Part shown: positions 47,501-57,700 of the stretch, one piece after another
Layout: every line of letters starts with the position of its first letter
Position numbering within the stretch: the stretch's first letter is position 1
Assembly (NCBI GenBank): GCA_002633025.1
Contig: NMRB01000028.1
Location: forward strand, 43,150 to 107,149
Direction: 5' to 3'
Length of the DNA stretch: 64,000 bases
Origin: Notospermus geniculatus
Lineage: Eukaryota; Nemertea; Pilidiophora; Heteronemertea; Lineidae
Made by a program: the position numbers and the translations under genes
The notes under the pieces: model-generated
Seen by the model: the letters and a program-made list of their open reading frames with translations, nothing else
Databases searched by the model: none
Told to the model about the DNA's origin: nothing

Positions 47501-48774
47501 AATTAAGACACCACGTGACCAGCAAGCTTTGGTGACGAAAGCAATTTGCATACACAATGCGATGACGTTTGCTGCACAAAAGAAACATTCGGTGAATTTG
47601 CCGACATATTTGGCCAGGTGTTAAACTTTGTTTTTCGTATGGGAGGTTTTCAGTCTCAATTTTGTTCTTATTTCGATACATAATGTCCAGTTTGTGGTGA
47701 GAGCCACCTTCCAACGAGGTGTCTTACTACATAACCAACAACAATCTCATGTTTGTCGTGTCCACGGATTTCATCAAGAGCAACTGTTAATATTATTTTC
47801 GTCAGCTTCATGTCAGAGGTGAGAAGTGCCTGGTGCAACAAAAGTGCAAAAAACATCAAAGCCACAACAGAGTTTACGAAATGGCCACACATTGTCAATG
47901 AAAGCAAGCAATAGTTGTGTGTGTAGGAGAAAACCAAAAGGTCTACATGTACATATTTGAGTCAATTTTGATGGTATATCCCTCTGTAATATTGTAACCG
48001 TTTGATGCCAGCCTTTGTCAAATGTGGATGACAGAGTTTTTGATACTCGTCTTCTAGGAATGATTCCTTTGACGATATTTCGTCATATTCAGCTTTGAGC
48101 TGATCGTTCAAAGCTTTTCCCTATCCATTCCCGTTTTTTTTTTGTGAAGGGAGCACGAATGTACCCTAGATGGGTTCAAGGATAACTTGAGATAGTGTCA
48201 AGGGCTTACAATTCAAACAACCCAAGCCGAAGGATAAAAATCTTGTTGGTCGAGTGTTTATTGTGTATACACACAGAAAGGGACTAAATTTCAAAATATC
48301 AATACTATATATTTCAATCAGAGCAACGTACTACACTATTAACAGAGAGAAAATTCGTTGCAAACAAGCAAACCTGATCGCAATAGAAACGACTAATTTA
48401 TGCGTCTTTTACACGCAGTCAAAGAAGTACTGAACCAAGACATCATTTAAATCATGTTTTTCTAAATATTAATTTTCTTCAGGGGACTACAACTCATATC
48501 CAGTTGCGAATTACCACTATAAGAATGCCTTCTCTTCAGGCATCGCATTCAAATATATGGAGACGTGTACCAGTATTTTACATCTACGTATCATTTTCGT
48601 ATCATTACGTATCATTTTCAGTTGAATATGCATTGTGTAATTCTATGTTAGCAACTGAATTTGATTTGTCGCCCCTTCACAAGATAAACCCGACTGTCGT
48701 AGAAAGAGGAACCGTACTATACTAAGTTTGAAGTATTATGCAACTTTTCACCACCACCTCGTCTTCGTCTATTC
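44529..48774. other. No gene recognised between the 41975 gene and the 48775 duplication
   Basis: Includes the probable 3' UTR of the 41975 gene (AATAAA near 44978) and the MITE at 45085. Remaining open frames are short and without splice context. Confidence 0.55.
45085..45200. mobile_element. Foldback MITE with GGGCCCAAATCCATAAA ends
   Basis: Left arm GGGCCCAAATCCATAAAACC then TTGCTAGGCTTAGTTG; right arm is its near complement. About 115 bp with a loop near 45130-45160. Confidence 0.82.
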
Positions 48775-49593
48775 CGTCAACCTTTTCACATAACAACAGC
48801 AAGAAAGTCAACAGCTGAACACAAACATTTTATATACATGAATACGTGCCTCGAGATTGAGGATAAGGCCACTTAGCCATACATGTCTAGTTCCTGGAGA
48901 CGAAGACAAGCTTCACGTGTTGATTTCCGCATTATATGTATGTCATCCAATGAACAGAAATGCCGGTGAACTTGGACGATGTACCTAGCCACTCTTTGCA
49001 ATGTTTTCTGTGTTACCAACTCCCGGCTTGACAAACAACATAGACCCTTTCCCTCTAGAATAGTCTTTTTTCAAACTGACTGTTTGTAATGAAATTGGTG
49101 TGAAGCTTGCCTCCAACACAAAAAAGGTAAATAAAAAATGCAAAAAGGGCAAAAGCGAAAGTTTAAATGGGATCGCATTTAAAGAGTGAAATGGTAACAA
49201 CAAGTCCTTTATACATAGAATTCCCCAGGACATAAGCAGTCTGTGATATTGTTAAAAAAGCTAGGAGAAAATGCGAAAATGGTCGGTGAAATAAGTCACT
49301 GGAAATCTAGAAACCATGCCGATAGTGGACTTGTGTTCTAAGCGCTGGATGACGAGTTGTGTAGATATCAAAATGGTGATTCAAGAATTACTTAGGAAAA
49401 TTCTCACAATGTCCTTTCATGTACAGGGGAGAATGACATGACTTGGAGAGTCGTGGCCGCTTCGGTGTTTCCGTTTTTGCTCAGGGTCCACAGATTCAGT
49501 TCTGAACGTCTGTGCTACATCCTGGTCGACCGCTTCGCAAAGAATGTGAAAATATCAAATTGCTACAGTAGGCACATAATAATATACAAGGGG
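48775..49593. repeat. Copy 1 of a ~0.82 kb direct duplication
   Basis: Near-identical to 49609-50435 (offset 834), with a few SNPs and indels. The copies meet at the isolated N at 49608. No recognised gene. An open minus-strand frame ending at 48873 (partner ending 49707) is present in both copies. Confidence 0.9.
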
Positions 49594-49608
49594 TAACAAG
49601 AGTATTAN

Positions 49609-50435
49609 CGTCAACCTTTTCACATAACAACAGCAAGAAAGTCAACAGCTGAACACAAACATTTTATATACATGAATACGTGCCTCGAGATTGAGGATAA
49701 GGCCACTTAGCCATACATGTCTAGTTCCTGGAGACGAAGACAAGCTTCACGTGTTGATTTCCGCATTATATGTACGTCATCCAATGAACAGAAATGCCGG
49801 TGAACTTGGACGATGTACCTAGCCACTCTTTGCAATGTTTTCTGTGTTACCAAATCCCGGCTTGACAAACAACATAGACCCTTTCCCTCTAGAATAGTCT
49901 TTTTTTCAAACTGACTTTTTGTAGCTAATGAAATTGGTGTGAAGCTTGCCTCCAATACAAAAAAGGAAAATAAAAAATGCAAAAAGGGCAAAAGCGAAAG
50001 TTTAAATAGGATCGCATTTAAAGAGTGAAATGGTAACAACAGGTCCTTTATACATAGAATTCCCCAGGACATAAGCAGTCTGTGATATTGTTAAAAAAGC
50101 TAGGAGAAAATGCGAAAAAGGTCGGTGAAATAAGTCACTGGAAATCTAGAAACCATGCCTATAGTGGACTTGTGTTCTAAGCGCTGGATGACGAGTTGTG
50201 TATATATCAAAATGGTGAATCAAGAATTACTTAGGAAAATTCTCACAATGTCCTTTCATGTACAGGGGGAGAATGACATGACTTGGAGAGTCGTGGCCGC
50301 TTCGGTGTTTCCGTTTTTGCTCAGGGTCCACAGATTCAGTTCTGAACGTCTGTGCTACATCCTGGTCGACCGCTTCGCAAAGAATGTGAAAATATCAAAT
50401 TGCTACAGTAGGCACATAATAATATACAAGGAGTA
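49609..50435. repeat. Copy 2 of the ~0.82 kb direct duplication
   Basis: Partner of 48775-49593, starting right after the N at 49608. Same assembly-join signature as the duplication at 2884-6815. Confidence 0.9.
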
Positions 50436-51189
50436 ACAAGAGTATTAATATTAAGAAGTTAGTCACTTGATGGCGTGAAAAGCAACATGGTGGGTGATTA
50501 GACTTCATCCAAGTGTACACTATGCACTTCCATAAGCTGCTCACAGACGGAAAGTATACATGCATAGACTAGTAACCTTTAAAACACCAACAGCAACGTC
50601 ACTTTGCGGACCTTCTCAGAGTTATGGCCAAGAGAAGTTAATAAGTAACCATCTTAAAGTCATTTTTTCACAGTTCCTTACTTTAGAATGAAAATTCAAA
50701 AAAGCAATGTCGTGCTTATAGCAGCCTTTTGTGGTACAGGTGTACAGGAAAAAAGGCCAAGAGCTTGGCGTCCTCATCTTTCAGTTCGCTCATGGCCATA
50801 ACCCGAAAAGGTCTTCTCCATGTGAACACAGTCTTACTAGATTTCTTGCCCTTCCTATTAATTAAGAGGGGTAACAGGGGTGGTGGCCGCTGAAGATCGC
50901 GAGTTTCGAACGCTGGTGTTCTGGTGAAGTCAATGGGAGATAAGAAAAAAAGTGTGTTTAGTTGAGCTTGGTCATGTTCCACCTGCGAGTGTGTTGTCAT
51001 CAACAGTTCCAAATGTGGCTATTTTATTCTTGACTTTAATGTTTGGTCCAGTCTATAAAAGGTGGGGTGGGTGTTTTTCGAACAATAGGTAAACAGTAGA
51101 AATGCTATTGCTATTGTTCGAGGGCGACTCTGTAATCTAATGAACACTTCTTCTTTTTCGTTTCTTATCGTGGCCTAAATCGATAAATT

Positions 51190-51308
51190 GGCTGGTATTC
51201 ATAGAAGTTAGCAAATGCTTTTACTTAAGATTTGCACAGCAATATCCAATGTAAATGTACTGCAAAATTTAAAGTAAAAGCATTTGCTACCTTTTATGAT
51301 TATCAGCC
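51190..51308. mobile_element. MITE family C, second full copy
   Basis: Same length and termini as 27031-27149 (right end decayed to TATCAGCC). Lies downstream of the GPCR stop codon, possibly in its 3' UTR. Confidence 0.82.
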
Positions 51309-51726
51309 ATTATGTTGAGTAACCGCATTTGGAGCTGATGATTCAAAAAATAAGTCCTGGAAACATGTAGTGATGATATTGTATGTTACAGTCAAATGAA
51401 CCTACAGGAGGTTGTCGTGTTCTGTACACTCTACGTGTATGAAGGAAGATCTGTATGGCCACCACAGCACCTTAGGGTCAGTTAGGCAAGATCACAGCTG
51501 GAGCTAAGGCACCAAAGTTGTGGATGTCATCTTCATCTTTCCTGCTCCTAGTCCTATCACTATACATAAGATCAGCAATATTATGTCGAGATATACATAG
51601 ATGTAGTATTACAGCTTCAAGTTGAGGCCTCTTCCCTCTATCACAGCTAGGCACACAGTTATTAGAGTTGACAGCGGCGTCCCTAAGTGAAGTATTTAAG
51701 AAATGAACTCAAAAATCTGTATCGTT

Positions 51727-54700
51727 CTAAGCTTTTGATGTCAATGGTGTTATATTGTTCGTCTCGTCCACATGAATTCGGTCATCTCCGCTGCTGACCA
51801 TCGCACTCTCCACCGTTACAGAGTTCTTACCGGTATCTGAAAAAGTGACTCTGGCCGATAGTTTCGGAGCAGGTTCGACCTTGACCCCATTCTCAGCGGC
51901 AACTTTTTCACTTTCGCCCTGAGGTTGGGGTTTTCTATGCCTAAATACACTGCGACGTAGAGCGACCATAAAAAGTACCTCGGTTTGGCTCAGGAACAGC
52001 GACGACGTCCGAGACGATCTCCGTCGGTTTCGAGTTCCTCCGACTGACCGCAGGCGGCGCCGTTGCAACCATCTCTTGATGGCAGTTTGGACCTCTCCGT
52101 TTAGAAAGCAGTAGACAAAGCTGACTAGAATACCCTGGAGAAAGAAAATGAGGCGTCCAGATGATCGGATAGGCATAAATCTGAACACAAATGGTNNNNN
52201 NNNNNNNNNNNNNNNNNNNNNNNNNNNNNNNNNNNNNNNNNNNNNNNNNNNNNNNNNNNNNNNNNNNNNNNNNNNNNNNNNNNNNNNNNNNNNNNNNNNN
52301 NNNNNNNNNNNNNNNNNNNNNNNNNNNNNNNNNNNNNNNNNNNNNNNNNNNNNNNNNNNNNNNNNNNNNNNNNNNNNNNNNNNNNNNNNNNNNNNNNNNN
52401 NNNNNNNNNNNNNNNNNNNNNNNNNNNNNNNNNNNNNNNNNNNNNNNNNNNNNNNNNNNNNNNNNNNNNNNNNNNNNNNNNNNNNNNNNNNNNNNNNNNN
52501 NNNNNNNNNNNNNNNNNNNNNNNNNNNNNNNNNNNNNNNNNNNNNNNNNNNNNNNNNNNNNNNNNNNNNNNNNNNNNNNNNNNNNNNNNNNNNNNNNNNN
52601 NNNNNNNNNNNNNNNNNNNNNNNNNNNNNNNNNNNNNNNNNNNNNNNNGTGCAGCAGAGTCCCCAGGACGGTTCTGTAAAATTACAGACCTGATCTGTAA
52701 AATTACAAACTTAAATAAATGTCAACAGAGATTTGACTGGAGGCTGACCAAATTATATTTTCATACTGCCCTCAGAAGGCATCATTATGGGGTGTCCAAT
52801 GGAGTCCAACCAATACAGGAAAACATGAATCATACCATAAAAAATTATGTAAATTTACAGAAAGTGCTGGGGACTCTGCTGCAGGGAATTTCTGTAAAAT
52901 TACAGCAGAATTACTACTGTAAATTTAATAATTTCTAACAGTGAGCCTACTTGTTCTCCCACATGACGTCGTGGCCATTCATTATTGGCAAAACATGATA
53001 GACCACCAAACGCATCCTAAACTTTTGTGTCCATGGTCCGCTTGACCAGCTTAGCGTTGTCAGCGGTCATTGGATGGTATTTTAATACCATCCAATGATC
53101 GCTGGCAACGCTAAGCTTAAAAGTTTCTGACGTCATATGCTGAGAACTGTTTCATCCACCATCTTTATTTGTTGGGAGGGTCTGCAAGTGGTGAAGCCCA
53201 TTTAGACTGTGTCGTTATCAGCATTACCTTCCATTGGTCTCAGATATATCTCTGATGGTTGTAGATACCGACCACGTAAAAGCCATGATATTCCGATTTA
53301 CTAGATAATGGAGATTAGCTCCCTGTCTCAGTATCCCGGTAATGTGAAGGGGAGAGGCTATTGATAAAGATAGATTTGCCACTAATCTTCTCTTGTCGTG
53401 TAAAATTTCGTTTCCATTGTTTGTCTTCACGTATTTTCTCTGTCAACTCAGTGCCATCTCCATGACTTGATCTCTTCGTTCACCGGCGTACTTACCCCTA
53501 ATGCAATGCCAACAGGTAAAATAAGAAGAAGGAACCAAGATTTTTTCGTGGCGTCTGTCCAACATGGGCCGGTTTCCATAAAGACGCTGGTGATGAACCA
53601 GGGGATCACAAAAGCGAAGGGAACCACTGAAATGGAGTGAAAAAATATCAGTGGCAAACCGTTTTCAAATGATGACTGGTCTGATACTTCGTAACTAGAG
53701 GCAGCTAGCTAGTGGGGATTCCAAAAACGTGGCTTATATCTGCATTTGGATGGTTACTGGTTTGGATATGGACGGTGAGGAGTTGATGCTTTCGATGCCT
53801 GTCAAATACGACATGGCCTGGTTTCCGCCAGACGGCGTGATGTCGACAAGGCTAAATAAGGCTAATGTAATCATACCGGGATCAACTGTGCTCAAATGCA
53901 TTTGCAGTCATCACTTTGAATGAATATCTCATCGCTGTTTGGAGTCGCATGATAAGCCCTCTACTGTACCAAGAGGACATTCATGCTGGAATGAATATAA
54001 TATTTCTGATACTAGCTACTCATGGAACCTATTGTAGGCGAGAACAGAAGGTAGTATTGTTAATTTGAGCCTACCCCATCCGATGATATAAAAAATCAGA
54101 GAAGACTTCTCCGATGAGAATACAGCAATAGCCACTCGGTTGTGAAGAAAGAAGCCCTCCACGAACATCCAAAACACGTTTGCTATCGTCAGATAGTATT
54201 GGAATGAAATAAGGATGCGACATAGCCACGGCTGGAAAAGAAAAAAACGTTAAGAATCAAGTAGTTTGACTGGGAGTATTCCATTAAAGCATAAGGTTTT
54301 CACTTCTGAAGAGATGCTAAGATCACCTGAGTCCAGTGAAGGAGAGTGAGAGAGAGCCTCTACCATGAGGATCTATATGTCGACAACCTCTGGACAGCTC
54401 GCAGTGAGAGTCTCTACCACGAGGATCTATGATGTCGACAACCTCTGGACAGCTCACAGGGAGAGTCTCTACCATGAGGGCCTATGATGTCGATAACCTC
54501 TGGACAGCTCACAGAGAGAGAGAGTCTATCATGAGGATCTATGATGTCGACAACCTCTGGACAGCTCACAGGGAGAGTCTCTACCATGAGGATCTATGAT
54601 GTCGACAACCTCTGGACAGCTCACAGGGAGAGTCTCTACCATGAGGGCCTATGATGTCGATAACCTCTGGACAGCTCGCAGTGAGAGCCTCTACCATGAG

Positions 54701-57700
54701 GATCTATGATGTCGCCAACCTCTGGACAGCTCACAGGAAGAGCCTCTATCGTGGTGATCTATGATGTCGACAACCTCTGGACAACTCACAGGGAATCACA
54801 AAGTATGTTTTTGACATTGAAAAGATGCTCCGATCATTTGGAGAGACCCTTAACATGAGGACCTCTGATATCAAGAACCTTCGGACTCCTCTTTGGAATC
54901 AATAACTTTCAGTTCGAAGTAGGCTGAAGAGGTGGAGGGAACCTAAGTAGGATGTATACTTACATATCGGGCAAAACTGAAAGTGCTTCCAGAGATAAAT
55001 GGACCGGTTATGATCAGAATGACAAGAAATCGAAGGATGAATGAAAGGACAAGGTTCTTGTGGATTGTGACGCGTGTGCATTGAAGTGACCTGGAAAAAG
55101 ACAATAAATGCCAATCACCTGCAATCACCTATTAAATTTCAACATGGTTTTCACAAAACGCCAGCGAATTCCGTGCCAATCTTTCTGCCATCTTCGTTTT
55201 CTGCGAAATTCCTAGGTAATGGATTCCAATCTCAAATTCCATTAAATTTTTCTATGACGTTCGGTGCAGTATTACTACGCGATGAATTGCGATTTTAAAG
55301 ATGGCCGACATCGATTTCCAAGATGGCCGTCATGCAGGCTGTTAGTTCGTAAAAGAACTTGTTCGTGTCACATTTATTGGGGCAATGAAAGCATTAATGC
55401 CTACTCCAATGAAAACATTTAGTTGCCGAGTTGAAAATGGTTTGGTGTAACCAGTAACGGATTGAACAGTAAGCAATATGGCCAAGCATTAAGAAACCCT
55501 CGGAGACCACATGGAAGAGATATGAGAAGGCATTCCTGATCAGAGAATCTGGCAAACTTACTTGAAATAACAAAACAAAAACATGGTGATCAGCAGAAAC
55601 ACTAGTGAGACGATTCCCATGTAGAAATAAGTATTGGCTATCGTCAGCTGTAACTGAATCTTGTGCAGTACTTCCTGTTTACTTGGGCCCTGAAAAAGGA
55701 ATATCTAAAAATTCATTTGGAATATCGTCAAAACCACCGAATCTCATCACTGTGGTGTTTCTTGCTGCCATCTTTTGGCAATAAGTGCGGCTGACTACTC
55801 CTGTTTTAACCTATGGGGAACAAGATTGTTCGAGAGGTTATGGGCCAATCGAAAGGCATCCGCATCTATTGGCATATTGCGACTAATCCTTAATCAATTT
55901 CTTTCCCACGTGTCTTGTCACACCTTGATGAAATCTTCCTCTTGTTGTCTCTCCCGATGACAGAAGTGAGCAAACATCTCATCAGTAATTGACAGTTAGT
56001 GGTAACTTCGTAAACAGGCTTAGCATACATGATATCAAGGTCGTGGTCGTCAGGGAGGCAAAGCTTTCCTTTCGCTACGCCGAGACAAACAAGTCGCACG
56101 CTGCTCCACTTGAGAGTTTNGGCGCTGCTCCACTTGAGAGCCGTGCGAGTAAAGGCGCTGCTCCACTTGAGAGCCGTGCGAGTAAAGGCGCTGCTCCACT
56201 TGAGAGCCGTGCGAGTAAAGGCGCTGCTCCACTTGAGAGCCGTGCGAGTAAAGGCGCTGCTCCACTTGAGAGCCGTGCGAGTAAAGGCGCTGCTCCACTT
56301 GAGAGCCGTGCGAGTAAAGGCGCTGCTCCACTTGAGAGCCGTGCGAGTAAAGCGCCGCTCCACTTGAGAGTTTTCTCGTGCGAGTTGGCTCTGAATGCAC
56401 AATTAATCATTCTCTGCAGTTTCCTTATGACATAAGGCGCCTATCCACGGGAGAGTTTTCTCCCCAAAGTTGGATCTCAATGGGCAATTCACCATTCTTG
56501 GTTTCCTTATGACATAAGGCGCCTATCCACAGGAGAGTTTTTCCCCAAAGTTGGGTTTCAATGGGCAATTCACCATTCTTGGTTTCCTTACGATTTACGC
56601 TGAGCCTAATGACACAAACGACTGCCCATAGTTTTCAAGGTTGAGTCGCCAACAGAGGGCCAACTTCGCGAGAAGCTATCAGGTAGAGCAGCGCCAAAGG
56701 GAAGTTTTGTCTTAAGAGGCTTTGTGTTTGTGTTCGTATCAAAACAGTTCAAGTATCGTGTAAGTAGAGATTTTGACATGAAAATATGTACGTTTGTGAT
56801 CATATTGGATTCTACGTACCTCATCGTCATTTGTCTCCCTGGGCTGTTCGGCATGCAATATTTTGATGAGAATTTCGTAACAGACGGTATAATTGGTCCA
56901 ACTACCTTTATCCCACATCCCGCTTTCGTTGCACGCCCGCCACGCCACTGGCTCTGCAAAGTACAACAAAGTTCAAACTAAGAGATCGTCTACATACCTG
57001 GTCATTATAATAGTCATTTCCACACGCTTGTGAGATGAGACATTCTAAACATTTCGTATAGTTGGTCCAGTCTTTATACCATTCTCCACTTTCTGTGCAG
57101 GCTCGCAAAGCCAATGCTTCTGCAGGACAGAAAAGTATACCACACTGTAAAGCAGCAACTTTCTTTTCTTTCCCTTGGTGGTTCATTGTATATGCACCTC
57201 CGTATCTGGCAAATCGATTTTTCAGGAGTCAGACGAATGGGTTTTGAATCCCGCGAATCTTTTAAAGCCTTGTTACAGCGTGCTTTGCCCTTGTTCAAAT
57301 TCTTTCTGCATCAGGTCTCTGGTACATGTAGATGGCGCCATACTTTGGGTGTTGTGATTGATGATTGTGATTATGATAACGATGGTGTCATACTGAATAA
57401 AGTAGGCACCGTAGTTGAACAAGGCAATTTTTTTGCTTTTGCAGCAACAAGCATCAAACATTTCCCCGTGTACGTGAAAAGCAACGCGTCTTGCTTACCA
57501 CCAGCAGTCAGCAATAAAAATTCAACATGTTTGATCGAAGCAATAAAGTTGCACGCAGTTAGAAGCAATGAGCTTTTGAAAGCATCCCCGCGTGGGGCAA
57601 TGTTGGTGCTTTCCACACAGCAAGAAAAATTGCCTTGTGTCCTACGGGCTCAAAATCAGCCGACCTGCATGACACTTTTTAAAGAGGCACTGTGTTCCTT

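Noticed and set aside
47340-47714. 124-codon minus-strand frame
   Set aside because: No recognised motif, no splice context, overlaps other open frames; length is within chance.
52148-52693. Plus-strand frames of 160-180 codons
   Set aside because: They run through the 453-base N gap.
56101-56368. CRISPR-like regular array
   Set aside because: The whole 33-bp unit repeats with no unique spacers, and this is a eukaryotic genome; it is a minisatellite.
55890-56435. Repeat-protein-like frames on both strands (for example repeated KGAAPLESRAS)
   Set aside because: Produced by a 33-bp minisatellite whose length is divisible by three; open in several frames at once and lying in a GPCR intron.
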